A DNA stretch of 64,000 nucleotides from Niastella caeni. GTDB taxonomy: Bacteria > Bacteroidota > Bacteroidia > Chitinophagales > Chitinophagaceae. Within the stretch, counting starts at the first letter, position 1. Each line of letters starts with the position of its first letter. The stretch covers positions 1,797,347-1,861,346 of the forward strand of contig NZ_STFF01000001.1 in the NCBI RefSeq assembly GCF_004834005.1, read 5' to 3'. Made by a program: the position numbers and the translations under genes. Positions 16,596-26,193 of this stretch are shown here, one piece after another. Below the pieces are notes generated by a model. It was given only the letters and a program-made list of their open reading frames with translations, did not search any database and was not told the DNA's origin.

Positions 16596-18545
16596 ATGCG
16601 CCAATTATTTTTGTCAGTCACCATTGCATTCATTTTTTCTTTTTCCTGCATAGGACAACCCAAACCAGTATATAACCCGGCAGAAACTTTTGCGCCGGGG
16701 TTCTATACAAATAAAGGCAGCACCATACGATCGGCCAATGGCGCTCCCGGTCCGGCTTACTGGCAAAACCGCGCCGATTATACTTTGCAGGCGACCATCG
16801 ATACGGTGAAACAGCAATTGTCGGGTTATGCTATAATCCGGTATACCAATAATAGTCCAGATTCATTGCAATCATTGTGGTTGCAACTCGATCAGAACAT
16901 TTATCAAAAAGGAGCTCGCAGCAATTACCTGTTCGATCAACAGCCGGAACAGTTTACAACAGGTTATGCATTTGACCAGGTACAAATAGAGCAAAATGGA
17001 AAAATTTTTACCGCCGATTATATAGTAACCGATACCCGGATGCAGGTTCGGCTTATAAAAGCCCTGCCTGCCAAAACCGGGAAGATCAACATTCGTATTA
17101 AATATCATTACACCATTCCCGGCGCATTTGGCGGCCGTACCGATTATGTGAAAACAAAAAATGGCACCATTTATGAAATTGCGCAATGGTATCCGCGTAT
17201 GTGCGTGTACGATGATCTGACAGGGTGGAACACCTTGCCATTTTTAGGCAGCGGAGAATTTTACTGCGAATACGGCAATTTCGATTATAGTGTAACAGTT
17301 CCCTGGAATATGATCGTCGCTGGTGCCGGTGAACTGCAAAACCCCAATGAAGTACTTACGCCCCAACAAATAGCCCGACTGGCAACCGCCCGCAGCAGCG
17401 ACAAAACAGTTATCATCAGGTCTGCAGAAGAAGTAACTGACCCGCGTAGCCGGCCGGTACAAAAAGGAACGTTAACCTGGCGTTTCAAAATGAATAATAC
17501 CCGCGATGTGGCATTCGGCGCATCGGCTGCTTTTATGTGGGATGGCGCCCGGGTTAATTTACCCAATGGCAAAAAATGCCTGGCCATGTCGGTATACCCG
17601 GTTGAAAGTGACGGTAACGATGCCTGGAGCCGTTCTACTGAATATTTGAAAGCATCCATTGAACATTTTTCCAGCAAATGGTTTGTATATCCCTACCCTA
17701 CTGCCATTAATGAAGCCGGCATTGCCGCAGGGATGGAATACCCCGGTATTTTGTTCGATGGCATGAATGACAAGGGCAAAGAATTATACTGGGTCACAGC
17801 CCATGAAATAGGTCATAACTGGTTTCCAATGATCGTTGGTTCCAACGAACGCAGCAACGCCTGGATGGATGAAGGCTTTAATACGTTTATTGATATTTAT
17901 GCATCGGATGCTTTCAACAATGGCGAATATGCGCCCAAGCGCGATAGCGAGTACGCACCCGGCGGCGGTAATCCGGCTGATGAAATCCTGCCTTACTTAA
18001 GCGATTCAAAAGCGCCCTCAATGATGATGGCGGCTGATGCCATACCTGAAACGTATCGCCATCCGATCTCTTATTTCAAACCTGCCTTTGGTTTGTACCT
18101 GTTGCGAGAATACATTTTGGGTAAAGATCGTTTTGATTATGCGTTCAAACGGTATATTCATAACTGGGCTTACAAGCACCCTTCACCGGAAGATTTTTTT
18201 CGTACCATGGACAACGAAAGCGGTGAAGACCTTAGCTGGTTCTGGCGCGAATGGTTTTACAACAACTGGGCGTTAGACCAGGCAGTACAGCAGGTAACCA
18301 TAACCGATAATAAAGTTCAGATCACCATTGCCAACCTTCACAAAATGGTAATGCCCGTAGTTGTTCAAATAGCATTCACTAATGGAACCACGCAGCGGTT
18401 CCAATTACCGGTTGAAACCTGGTTCCAGCATACTACCTACACACTGAGTGTTCCGGTTACAGCCACTATTACATCCGTTACCATTGACCCCGACCATCAA
18501 TTGCCGGATGCCAACCGGCAAAATAATGTGTGGGCGGGTAAGTAA
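16596..18545 (+). CDS. Secreted M1 family metallopeptidase
   Basis: A 649-residue exported aminopeptidase. Residues 1-20 form a signal peptide. The zinc site is HEIGH at 403-407 with the third ligand E426 in WMDEGF, giving the classical HExxH-x18-E spacing. The upstream GMEYPG (about 378-383) is the exopeptidase motif (GxMEN-like) that binds the substrate N-terminus. Length and order fit Bacteroidota M1 proteins that act in the periplasm on peptides. It is distinct from the truncated M1 gene at the window start, which has a different zinc-ligand spacing. Confidence 0.94.
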   Translation: MRQLFLSVTIAFIFSFSCIGQPKPVYNPAETFAPGFYTNKGSTIRSANGAPGPAYWQNRADYTLQATIDTVKQQLSGYAIIRYTNNSPDSLQSLWLQLDQNIYQKGARSNYLFDQQPEQFTTGYAFDQVQIEQNGKIFTADYIVTDTRMQVRLIKALPAKTGKINIRIKYHYTIPGAFGGRTDYVKTKNGTIYEIAQWYPRMCVYDDLTGWNTLPFLGSGEFYCEYGNFDYSVTVPWNMIVAGAGELQNPNEVLTPQQIARLATARSSDKTVIIRSAEEVTDPRSRPVQKGTLTWRFKMNNTRDVAFGASAAFMWDGARVNLPNGKKCLAMSVYPVESDGNDAWSRSTEYLKASIEHFSSKWFVYPYPTAINEAGIAAGMEYPGILFDGMNDKGKELYWVTAHEIGHNWFPMIVGSNERSNAWMDEGFNTFIDIYASDAFNNGEYAPKRDSEYAPGGGNPADEILPYLSDSKAPSMMMAADAIPETYRHPISYFKPAFGLYLLREYILGKDRFDYAFKRYIHNWAYKHPSPEDFFRTMDNESGEDLSWFWREWFYNNWALDQAVQQVTITDNKVQITIANLHKMVMPVVVQIAFTNGTTQRFQLPVETWFQHTTYTLSVPVTATITSVTIDPDHQLPDANRQNNVWAGK

Positions 18546-18589
18546 GCAGCCAATGAACTATTAACTTTGAGTAATAAAAATAGGAGCGA

Positions 18590-18865
18590 ATGAGCCTGAC
18601 AGAGAAATTATTATTCCTGGCATTTGGGTTTCTGGTCATCATTTTCATTGCCGTTGGATATTTAAATAAAAGCGATGCGTTAAAGCTTTTAAAAGAAAAA
18701 TATGAAGCGGCATTGCAGGGAGAAGATCGGGCAGATGCTATTGCAGCCGGTCAGGCTTATTACCGTTCATTACGCGGGGGAGAATTAACTATTGAAGATG
18801 AACGGACTATTCTTCGCGACGTAGCTCACCTGCCAGAGCCGAACATTACAGAAGAAAATCTATAA
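18590..18865 (+). CDS. Small single-helix membrane protein
   Basis: A 91-residue protein. Residues 6-24 (KLLFLAFGFLVIIFIAVGY) form one transmembrane helix. The rest is a soluble helical region, KLLKEKYEAALQGEDRADAI then AAGQAYYRSLRGGELTIED. It follows the M1 gene by 44 bases and may be its operon partner. It appears to be a conserved hypothetical; no function is claimed. Confidence 0.65.
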   Translation: MSLTEKLLFLAFGFLVIIFIAVGYLNKSDALKLLKEKYEAALQGEDRADAIAAGQAYYRSLRGGELTIEDERTILRDVAHLPEPNITEENL

Positions 18866-18930
18866 ATATATTTATTGCATAATAGAAGCTAGATTTCATT
18901 TAATTGGCTATAGCAACAAGCAAAGATCAA

Positions 18931-18962
18931 TTTGCCTATTGTCAATTGCCTATTGCCCATTG
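18931..18962. repeat. Short word repeat of the TTGCCTATTG type
   Basis: Three overlapping copies of a TTGCCTATTG-like word, flanked by GATCAA and TTGATC. The same word set recurs at 44101-44130. A partial inverted partner may lie just upstream (18900-18926). Confidence 0.5.
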
Positions 18963-19751
18963 ATCATTCAACTTCACCCCACATCCCACATATATAATGC
19001 CGTTATACTTAACTTCTACTTTATATTCATACCAGTTATCGCTCATGCCATCGCTGCAAAATTGAGGCGTGATAATTATTTGCATGGTAGTTGAATCTTT
19101 TTGAGTGTTGTGCACATACTGCCTATTTTGTTGTACTGCCGTCACATAGGGAAATACGGCCGGCTGGCTGTTATCTACCTGCAAAAAACTGATCTGTTTA
19201 TCCTTATCCATTTCCATCAACCAGAAAGGCTCATTACCCAGGGCAAAAAAATCAATCCCGGCGGTTTTCTTTTCCATCCAGGCAATATTATCTGCTCCTA
19301 TGGTTTTACGCGTGAGGTAAATATCCGGGTAAACCGGCACTGGCGTACCCGTCATACTTAATTCAGTCAACCCTTTATTGGTAACAGCAAACCGTTTTGC
19401 AACGGCGTTGTTCACCAACAATTGCAACTGATCATTAGTGGTTTGCCAGCGGCCTTCTGTTTCAACAGGCGCTGCGTCTCTTCCATTAAACTCATCTTTC
19501 ATGTGGAAGTGGTGATCTGCCAGGAAAAGAATTTTACGGGTGATATTCCGACAATCATTGCACGGTATTATACCAGTATAATAACCGGGCACAAAAGAAG
19601 TGGGCGAACCCAAGTCTTCCGTGTCATTTTGTTGTGTTGAATAGGGAGTATCAGAAGTTGGCGTAATGGCAGGTGGATGCGGTACAGGTACTGATGAGGG
19701 ATTATTGCAGGCTATGGTAACCAGCATAAACAGGCCAAAACAGAATTTCAT
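18942..19751 (-). CDS. NlpE-like lipoprotein with a second COG3650-like domain
   Basis: A 269-residue lipoprotein. I start at the ATG ending at 19751 rather than the upstream TTG, because MKFCFGLFMLVTIACNN then gives a clean lipoprotein signal. The NlpE-type domain (about 55-140) has GYYTGIIPCNDCRNI, with the CxxC seen in E. coli NlpE. The C-terminal part (about 165-268) opens FFALGNEPFWLMEM and matches the COG3650-type domain. NlpE-like proteins act in copper or surface sensing; the role here is unproven. The stop lies within the word repeat at 18931-18962. Confidence 0.75.
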   Translation of the reverse strand: MKFCFGLFMLVTIACNNPSSVPVPHPPAITPTSDTPYSTQQNDTEDLGSPTSFVPGYYTGIIPCNDCRNITRKILFLADHHFHMKDEFNGRDAAPVETEGRWQTTNDQLQLLVNNAVAKRFAVTNKGLTELSMTGTPVPVYPDIYLTRKTIGADNIAWMEKKTAGIDFFALGNEPFWLMEMDKDKQISFLQVDNSQPAVFPYVTAVQQNRQYVHNTQKDSTTMQIIITPQFCSDGMSDNWYEYKVEVKYNGIIYVGCGVKLNDQWAIGN

Positions 19752-19945
19752 AATAATTATTACGAGCAAAGAGTGGGCCGTTGTTATGAAACCTGAATAA
19801 TCTTATTGTTGATTTGTGATCTAATAAAAGGCTGTAAGCAGAGAATATTCCTATTAAAAAATCAGCAAAAGTAAGTTTTAGCGCATAACGTTAGAATAGG
19901 GTACGGATATTTGTAATTTGTCCTTCAGTAATAGGACCCATCCTG

Positions 19946-20197
19946 CTAGCTTGACTTGCCCTTGTGTTCCCAAAACTCTTTTACAATCCTTCCGTTAGCC
20001 ATTTGTCTTAGCCGTCGTGTGAAGCGTTCTCCCTTTATCTGGCCGCTATCATCCTTACGGCCAAGGACCAGTACAATGGCATCCCCCTCTCTGTCGGTTT
20101 TAAATGACAGATCATAATGATTGCAATGCGTTTCAATACAAGAAGATGGTTGGTACTTCTTGCGCAAAATTTTTAAAACAGGTTCTTCCAGCTCCAT
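19946..20197 (-). CDS. Uncharacterised small protein
   Basis: An 83-residue soluble protein, basic towards its C-terminus. The pattern SCIETHCNHYDLSFKTDREG and AIVLVLGRKDDSG looks like a beta hairpin, followed by basic GERFTRRLRQMANGRIV. I recognise no family. The composition is protein-like, so it is probably a conserved hypothetical. Confidence 0.5.
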   Translation of the reverse strand: MELEEPVLKILRKKYQPSSCIETHCNHYDLSFKTDREGDAIVLVLGRKDDSGQIKGERFTRRLRQMANGRIVKEFWEHKGKSS

Positions 20198-20374
20198 AGT
20201 AGTAAATTTTTAACATGAGCAAATGAATTTCATTTTCATAGTTGGGCGAGGGCCTGCTTTCAACACCGTTATATGTTAGCCTTATCCTAATGAATCTAAA
20301 AAAAGCGGTCGGGGGAGTTGTAATCTATTAAGCATCTATCGTTAAGCGATTCAGCTATACTGTTATTTTACTAA

Positions 20375-20395
20375 CACCGGTTAGTTCACCGGTTA
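20375..20395. promoter_or_regulatory. Tandem ACCGGT operator-like repeat
   Basis: Two copies of CACCGGTTA lie 12 bp apart start to start, each centred on the palindrome ACCGGT. The form is that of a repressor-binding site, but it is 500 bases from the nearest start codon downstream, so the target is unclear. Confidence 0.3.
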
Positions 20396-20589
20396 AATAA
20401 GTACGTAGTTTACCCTGATTAATTATTATGGGTCAATAAAACGGTTAAAATAATAATGCCAGTTTATGTGAACCTACAAAATGCACAGTTTTTTTCGCAC
20501 TTATACAAAAACGTGGCATATGTTATACAAATCAGGGAAGGATTTAGCGAATAAGGCGGTAGCTTGAACCACGCACAATATGGCCTGTG

Positions 20590-20727
20590 ATGCATTTAAT
20601 TGGAGAGCACGGAATGCCAATAGCTTCAAAAATTATAGCAGGTCTAAAAAAAGTTTTAGGAGAGCGGCATCCGAATTTAGACGGAAAATGTCTACAGCTT
20701 TTTAAAGTTACAACTTTACTAATATAA
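20590..20727 (+). CDS. Possible 45-residue small protein or gene remnant
   Basis: A short frame starting MHLIGEHGMPIASKIIAG and continuing LKKVLGERHPNLDGK. The composition is amphipathic and protein-like, unlike other frames in this stretch. The same frame is open for 9 codons upstream of the ATG before a TAG. It may be a real microprotein or the end of a decayed gene. Confidence 0.3.
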   Translation: MHLIGEHGMPIASKIIAGLKKVLGERHPNLDGKCLQLFKVTTLLI

Positions 20728-20898
20728 AAAACACACCCCTGTATTATGTTTGGCCCTATATTCCACAATTTTTATCAAAAGTCAAATGGCGAGACCCTGG
20801 TTGTTAAAATAGTCATATTATACTAAGCCATTTGTATTATCGTTTATTATCAACCTTTTACCGCTTACACCGTTAAAAATACGTACTTTAAATACGCT

Positions 20899-23133
20899 AT
20901 GGATTATTTGAAGAAGTATAAGAGCTTTTTATACAGTTATTATCTCAGTTCCGGTGTAAGAATTACAGCAGGGGTGGTTTTACCTGCCGTCATTTTCAGT
21001 TATTTTGATATGCTGTCGCAAGGGGTGGCCATATCGTTGGGCGCCATGTGTGTAAGCGGCACTGATAATCCGGGACCTATTCACCATCGCCGCAATGGTA
21101 TGCTGATATGCCTGTTGTTTTTAGTAGCGGTAGCCACTTTAACCAGCCTTGCAGCGGCTTACCCGGTTTTTCTGGGTATCCTCATCACAGTTTTTTGTTT
21201 TGTATTTTCCATGATCGGGGTATATGGCAGCCGGGCTATTTCCATTGGGGTATCGGCTTTACTAATCATGGTTTTACAGATCGGGCATCCCAGCCAGGGC
21301 AAAGAAGTAATTATTCAGGCAGCTTATATTTTACTCGGTGGGTTATGGTATACCGGCTTAAGTTTATTGTTACACAAGTTTGCGCCTTACCGGCTGGCGC
21401 AACAGGCATTGGGCGAATGCATTGCTGCTACGGCTAATTATATTCGAATTCGCGCTCAATTTTATGATGAATCGGCCGACTTTGATAAAGCATCACGCCA
21501 TATGATAGAGCAACAGGTGATCGTTCACCAGGAACAGGAACTGGTGCGGGAGCTGTTGTTCAAAAGCCGTTATATCGTTAAAGAGTCTACCAATACCGGC
21601 AGAACCCTTTTGATGTTGTTCAGAAGCCTGATCGATCTATTTGAAAAGATAATGACCACTTACCATGACGATTACAAAGAACTGCATAAATTATTTGAAG
21701 GAACCGAGATCATGAGCCGCTACCGGCAGCTTATATTACAATTAGCTGCCGAGCTGGATGATATCAGCATTGCCGTAAAAAGTGGCCGCCGGTCGCGCGA
21801 AACAACGGCGCTCGCTGATGCAATCAAAGAAACGCGTCGTTATTATGTTGAATTGCGGAATAAAAAAAGGAACCCGGAAACTTTAGAATCTTTTATCACC
21901 CTGCGGAACATCCTGAGTAATATTGAAGACATTGCCAACCGCATTCATGCCCTGCATTTATATACTTCTTATCAGCAAAAAGTTACCACTACTACCGAAC
22001 CGGGCGATTATGAAAAATTTGTCAACCGGCAGGATTTCAGTTTAAAAGTTCTTACTGATAACCTCAGCCTGCAATCCAACTTTTTCAGGCATTCCTTGCG
22101 GGTAAGCCTCGCTACCCTTGCAGGATATATTATATCCCTGTCGCTGCAGGTTGGCCATAACTACTGGATCCTGCTTACCATTATTGTGATCTTAAAACCT
22201 AACTATAGTCTTACCAAAAAAAGAAATTTCGAAAGGTTGTTTGGCACCATTGCCGGTGCGCTTGCCGGTTTGATCATTTTGTATTTTATAAAAGACAGAA
22301 CGGCGTTATTTATGATCATGCTGGTGTTGGCGCTGGGTACTTACAGCCTACTTCGTACCAATTATATGCTGAGCGTTATCTTCATGACGCCCTATGTGCT
22401 GTTGATCTTTCAATTATTGTACGATACACCAATCAAGAATGTGCTTACCGACAGACTGATCGATACCGGTATCGGTTCGGCCATTGCCTTTATTGCCAAT
22501 CTTTTGCTGGTGCCGTTATGGGAGCATGAACAGATCTCCACATTAATAGCTACGTCTATTGAAAAAAACACTGCCTGGTTTAAAACAGTTGCTACAGCCT
22601 TTATGGGGAAACAGGTACCGCCCACAGAATACCGCGTAAGCCGTAAAGAAGCATTTGTGGCATTGGGTAATTTGTCGGATGCTTTTACCCGCATGTTGTC
22701 GGAACCAAAATGGCAGCAGAAGAACATTAACTTAATACACCAGTTTGTAGTGTATAATCATTTGCTTACCTCGCATATCGCTACGTTATCGCATTTCGGA
22801 CAACAATTTGCGACGATGAATGCAACGAAAGATTTTATTCCGGTAATTAACTACATTGAATCAGAGTTATGCGCTGCTAAAGCAATTATTAACAAGGAAG
22901 AAACGCTTACCGAAACAGCGCGGCCACCACATTGGCAACAGATCGATAAAAGAGTAACCACTTTAATGATAAACCGCCAGAAAGAACTACAACAAGGGTT
23001 AACAGATACCGACACCCGTAAATTATTATTGCCGGTAAAATCTGTTACCGATGAATTCAGGATCATCCACGATGTAGCGACTGATATTAAAAAGGCGGGT
23101 TTACAGTTGGTAGAAAGGGGTGAAATCCGCTAA
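20899..23133 (+). CDS. FUSC-family inner-membrane transporter
   Basis: A 744-residue protein of the FUSC/YccS type. It has two membrane blocks of about five to six helices each (about 20-165 and 400-535), separated by a helical cytoplasmic region of about 200 residues and followed by another of about 200. The second block holds LRVSLATLAGYIISLSLQVG and HNYWILLTIIVILKPNYSLT, typical of the FUSC family (fusaric acid and aromatic acid exporters). The substrate is unknown. It appears monocistronic, with no partner membrane-fusion protein adjacent, unlike aaeAB. Confidence 0.9.
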   Translation: MDYLKKYKSFLYSYYLSSGVRITAGVVLPAVIFSYFDMLSQGVAISLGAMCVSGTDNPGPIHHRRNGMLICLLFLVAVATLTSLAAAYPVFLGILITVFCFVFSMIGVYGSRAISIGVSALLIMVLQIGHPSQGKEVIIQAAYILLGGLWYTGLSLLLHKFAPYRLAQQALGECIAATANYIRIRAQFYDESADFDKASRHMIEQQVIVHQEQELVRELLFKSRYIVKESTNTGRTLLMLFRSLIDLFEKIMTTYHDDYKELHKLFEGTEIMSRYRQLILQLAAELDDISIAVKSGRRSRETTALADAIKETRRYYVELRNKKRNPETLESFITLRNILSNIEDIANRIHALHLYTSYQQKVTTTTEPGDYEKFVNRQDFSLKVLTDNLSLQSNFFRHSLRVSLATLAGYIISLSLQVGHNYWILLTIIVILKPNYSLTKKRNFERLFGTIAGALAGLIILYFIKDRTALFMIMLVLALGTYSLLRTNYMLSVIFMTPYVLLIFQLLYDTPIKNVLTDRLIDTGIGSAIAFIANLLLVPLWEHEQISTLIATSIEKNTAWFKTVATAFMGKQVPPTEYRVSRKEAFVALGNLSDAFTRMLSEPKWQQKNINLIHQFVVYNHLLTSHIATLSHFGQQFATMNATKDFIPVINYIESELCAAKAIINKEETLTETARPPHWQQIDKRVTTLMINRQKELQQGLTDTDTRKLLLPVKSVTDEFRIIHDVATDIKKAGLQLVERGEIR

Positions 23134-23314
23134 AAGCCACAGGCTACAGGCAAAAGCCGAAAGCCAAGATCCTTTTAACCCCGTCTTCATCGGGGCAGGC
23201 TGTGAAAGCATTTAAAGCCCAGGCCGCGACCCTTGTAACATGTAACTTGCAACCTGTAACCTCAACTTCGCGGCAAGCGCAACCCAGGTAAACCGGCAAC
23301 TGGTAACCGGCCAC

Positions 23315-24037
23315 CTACTCCCTCATCTTTCCCGATTTCTTCAAATACCGCACAAACAGGTACATTACCAGCAGGAACGGTAAAATTATAGCCAGCAATA
23401 AATTGCGAAGTTGTGTATCGTAATTGGTGAGCTCGGGGTATTTGAATAATAAAATGAGGGTAATACCGCTGAGCCAGATGTATTGGGTGTTGTATTCTTT
23501 CAATATCCAACGACGCCATTTAAAGTGCATGCTTTTAAATGTAGTTGAAATGCCCTGCAACCTGGGTACCCACCGGTTCACCGATTTGGCGTACCTGTTA
23601 TATTGATCGCCGAATTTGTTTCGTAGAAATTTCTCTTCGGCCAGCACAATGGCCTGGTATACAAAAAGAAAAAACGGAATAAATACCGCCACATACAGGA
23701 GAGAATTTGACAGCACGCCAACTCCGCACAACATTAAAATATTACCTACATACAATGGGTTACGGCAATGATTAAAAATGCCCCCGGTCACCAGTTCCTC
23801 AGCATATACCTTCCCCTCTTTACCGCCGCGTATGATGTAGGCAAGGCCAATGGTGCCCCCTCTGATCAACTGGCCGCTAATGGTAATGATCAAACCCAAC
23901 GTAACAGGCCATACGTAATAATATGGCCCCAGGTACGAAGGCGAAAAAAGCGGCGCCGACGGAATAAAAAGTGCGAGATACAGGAACAGGAACAAAAAAT
24001 TCCTGTACCGGAAAAAGAAATTACCGATTGAGATCAT
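23315..24037 (-). CDS. Membrane methyltransferase (ICMT/PEMT family)
   Basis: A 240-residue multi-pass membrane protein. The SAM-binding signature is HCRNPLYVGNILMLCG (about 90-105) with EEKFLRNKFGDQYNRYAKSV later (about 133-152), as in isoprenylcysteine or phospholipid methyltransferases. Helices lie near 10-28, 40-58, 110-130 and 185-235. The start is 16 bases after the cmoA-like stop on the same strand, so they form an operon. The substrate is unknown; a lipid or prenylated quinone is typical for the family. Confidence 0.85.
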   Translation of the reverse strand: MISIGNFFFRYRNFLFLFLYLALFIPSAPLFSPSYLGPYYYVWPVTLGLIITISGQLIRGGTIGLAYIIRGGKEGKVYAEELVTGGIFNHCRNPLYVGNILMLCGVGVLSNSLLYVAVFIPFFLFVYQAIVLAEEKFLRNKFGDQYNRYAKSVNRWVPRLQGISTTFKSMHFKWRRWILKEYNTQYIWLSGITLILLFKYPELTNYDTQLRNLLLAIILPFLLVMYLFVRYLKKSGKMRE

Positions 24038-24053
24038 TCTTGTTATATACGTT

Positions 24054-24782
24054 TTAGTTTTTTACGGCAATCAGGCCTGAGAAGTTATACCATTTGAAAA
24101 ATATTTCACAATGCGAAAACCCGGCTTCACGCAACATCAAAATGTTTTCGCTGAGCTTATAGGGGATCAATACATTTTCCAGGGCTTCCCGCTTTTGAGA
24201 GATCTCCATTTCACTGTAGTGCTGCCGTCTTTTATAATTGTAGTAGTAATCAATAAAATCGCGATTGAACTGACTCTCTTCCGCCAGAATTTTTTCTACT
24301 ATGATCAATACACCATTATCCACTAACCCGTCAACTATTTTTTTGAGCAATTTTTCGCGGTACAATGGCCGTACGAACTGGAGTGTTAAACAAAGGATTA
24401 CAACCGAAGCGTTTTTGATTTCAATTCCATTGTTAAGGTCGCCCACACACAGATCGTAGGGTCTGCTGATGCCGGCATCATCGAGCTTGGTCTTACATTT
24501 TTGCAGCATATCGGCCGAATCATCAATACCCACAAAACGAATATCCTTTGATATCGTTTGGTCCATCAGCAAAAATGAAGTCCCGGTAGAACAGCCAAGA
24601 TCGTACACATTGGTCCCATCAAGTGCATGATTAGCAGCCAATTCGGCAATCATCCGCTGCATCTCACCATAAAACGGGACCGACCGGTTCACCATGTCAT
24701 CGAAAACGTCAGCTACCTTTTTACTAAAGGTAAAGTCGGCCGGCTTTGCTGTCTGTTCTTTGAAAACTTCGTCTTTTAACAT
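24054..24782 (-). CDS. cmoA: CmoA-like carboxy-S-adenosylmethionine synthase
   Basis: A 242-residue SAM-dependent enzyme. VYDLGCSTGTSFLLMDQ (about 59-75) is the SAM-binding motif I. FDDMVNRSVPFYGEM (about 27-41), LCLTLQFVRPLYREKLL and EMEISQKREALENVLIP match CmoA, which converts SAM and prephenate to carboxy-SAM for the wobble-uridine modification cmo5U34. The partner gene cmoB is not in the window; instead a membrane methyltransferase follows. The prephenate-site residues were not verified one by one. It could be a divergent SAM enzyme with a different product. Confidence 0.82.
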   Translation of the reverse strand: MLKDEVFKEQTAKPADFTFSKKVADVFDDMVNRSVPFYGEMQRMIAELAANHALDGTNVYDLGCSTGTSFLLMDQTISKDIRFVGIDDSADMLQKCKTKLDDAGISRPYDLCVGDLNNGIEIKNASVVILCLTLQFVRPLYREKLLKKIVDGLVDNGVLIIVEKILAEESQFNRDFIDYYYNYKRRQHYSEMEISQKREALENVLIPYKLSENILMLREAGFSHCEIFFKWYNFSGLIAVKN

Positions 24783-25187
24783 CGAGCTGGTTTCTTTTTA
24801 GGTTTTTTAATGAGACGACATTCGTTATTGGATATTGCTATTTTGTCATAAATAATTGTACCAGAAAAAAGCATTAAGCAGGCCTTTTTGTACAATTTTC
24901 CACCGTGTGATGTATTCAATATACTCAAAAATGCCCAAACAACCTATCATGTAGGCCTTCTTACCCAATTACAAGTAGACAAAATGGCAAATTGTGTAGA
25001 CAGAACAATTAATAGTCAGGTTTAATTGGTTAAGACTGATATTTATAATGAAATGTATTTTTTACAACATGGACCATTTTGAGACAAAATTGTCCCAACG
25101 CAGGAGCCTGTTTGGCTCGGTCTAAGAGTTTGTCAGTAATTTAAAATAAGTTTAATATAAAGGCCGGGCAATTAAGCGGCGAAATAG
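24783..25187. other. Gene-free stretch upstream of the candidate small RNA
   Basis: About 400 AT-rich bases with no credible gene. A short inverted repeat (TTTTGAGACAAAA, near 25077-25089) is the only visible structure. No promoter for the divergent cmoA-like gene could be assigned. Confidence 0.4.
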
Positions 25188-25218
25188 TTTGAAATGCTTG
25201 CATGGCGTAGCATCTTTG
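25188..25218 (+). promoter_or_regulatory. Bacteroidota promoter without a following gene
   Basis: TTTG (25188-25191), exactly 19 bases, then CATCTTTG (25211-25218), one base from TAnnTTTG. This predicts transcription starting near 25225. Confidence 0.6.
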
Positions 25219-25436
25219 TGTTGTTAACAGTTAACGCGAATCCAATTTCTTGAAATATCCAGTCCTGTCCTTTGAAAGCTATCTGAATCCAATAGTTGAA
25301 AAAACCATGTATCCAAACCTATGAGATCCGTCCAATCCTAATGTAGAAAAACCATTCGTTTACCAAAGGATCCCTTAAATGAAGTAATTACCCCGCTTCC
25401 ATTCCGATTGCTATCGGTACGGAACGGGGTTTTTCT
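25219..25436 (+). ncRNA. Candidate small RNA of about 210 nt
   Basis: The stretch runs from a good promoter to a strong terminator and has no open frame longer than six codons. It contains repeated words of the type AATCCAAT, ATATCCAG, GAATCCAA, TATCCAAA and GTCCAATCC, spaced about 15-50 bases apart, which could be unpaired binding sites in an RNA. It could instead be a long untranslated leader ended by an attenuator. I recognise no known RNA family (not tmRNA, SRP RNA or RNase P). Confidence 0.45.
25390..25435 (+). terminator. Terminator of the candidate small RNA
   Basis: ACCCCG (25390-25395) pairs with CGGGGT (25425-25430). Inside, TTCC/GGAA and CCGAT/ATCGG extend the stem, and TTTTTCTTTTTT follows. 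Confidence 0.8.
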
Positions 25437-25728
25437 TTTTTGCTTACTAACGGATAAAAACCTCCTGCTTTATGCGAAATATGCTTATTTTTACTTATGC
25501 ATGTCGGTTGCAGGTAAGCTCCTTCAGTTGCCCGGCATCGTTTCTCTCTGCAGGTTTTTCCCGATCATTCGCCTGAAACCAGTTGTTATAAAATGATCGA
25601 ATCCCAACCCTGTGCAACTCAGGTTTTCCCGCGCATCCTATTTACTGTAATGGTGAAGTTCCCTGGTTAGGTTAATTGGTGATTTGTATTCAATTATTGT
25701 AGCGACTCTTAATCAGCTTTTAAAGAGA

Positions 25729-26172
25729 ATGTCTCATTACATGAAACAAAAACTTATGTGCATTTTATTTATTGATGATGACGAACCAACCAACTTCTTA
25801 AACAAATTATTAGTGGAAGAAATGGGTTGTGCCCATCATGTACAGGTAGTTACCAGCGGTATGGAAGCGCTGGAATATTTAACGGGGACCGGTTCTTTTA
25901 ATAACAACGAACAAAATCATCCCCGGCCCGACCTGATCTTTCTCGATATTAATATGCCGGGTATGGATGGCTGGGAGTTTTTAGATCATTATCAAAAACT
26001 TCCTCCACATCAAAAAGCAAACATTGTTATGGTCATGCTCACCACGTCATTAAACCCTGATGATGAAAAAGCAGCGCAACAAAATATTGAGATCTCCGGG
26101 TTTGAAAATAAGCCACTGCAACCCGAGGTGATAAAAAAAATATTAACCAGGTTTTTCCCGGAAGTTTGTTAA
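25729..26172 (+). CDS. Single-domain response regulator (Rcp1-like)
   Basis: A 147-residue CheY-like receiver with no output domain. I start at ATG 25729 rather than the upstream TTG at 25684; ATG 25741 is also possible. It has the acidic triad IDDDEP, phosphoacceptor Asp in IFLDINMPGMDGW, the Thr in VMLTTS and Lys in FENKPL. The loop between helix 2 and strand 3 is long (SFNNNEQNHPRPD), as in Rcp1-type regulators that serve phytochrome-like kinases. The kinase gene follows after 21 bases, so the two are partners in one operon. Confidence 0.93.
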   Translation: MSHYMKQKLMCILFIDDDEPTNFLNKLLVEEMGCAHHVQVVTSGMEALEYLTGTGSFNNNEQNHPRPDLIFLDINMPGMDGWEFLDHYQKLPPHQKANIVMVMLTTSLNPDDEKAAQQNIEISGFENKPLQPEVIKKILTRFFPEVC

Positions 26173-26193
26173 AGAACTTGCGATTGTTTCCTT

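Larger units (their letters stand above)
20198..20898. other. Gene-poor 700-base stretch before the FUSC gene
   Basis: AT-rich and without a long gene. It holds two direct copies of CACCGGTTA (20375-20383 and 20387-20395), a 45-codon frame at 20590-20727, and no recognisable promoter or terminator. A 74-codon minus-strand frame at 20544-20768 overlaps the 45-codon frame and looks less protein-like. Confidence 0.4.

Noticed and set aside
20544..20768. A 74-codon minus-strand frame overlapping the 45-codon plus-strand frame
   Set aside because: Less protein-like than the opposite frame, rich in Cys/Ser/Pro scatter, with no ribosome site.
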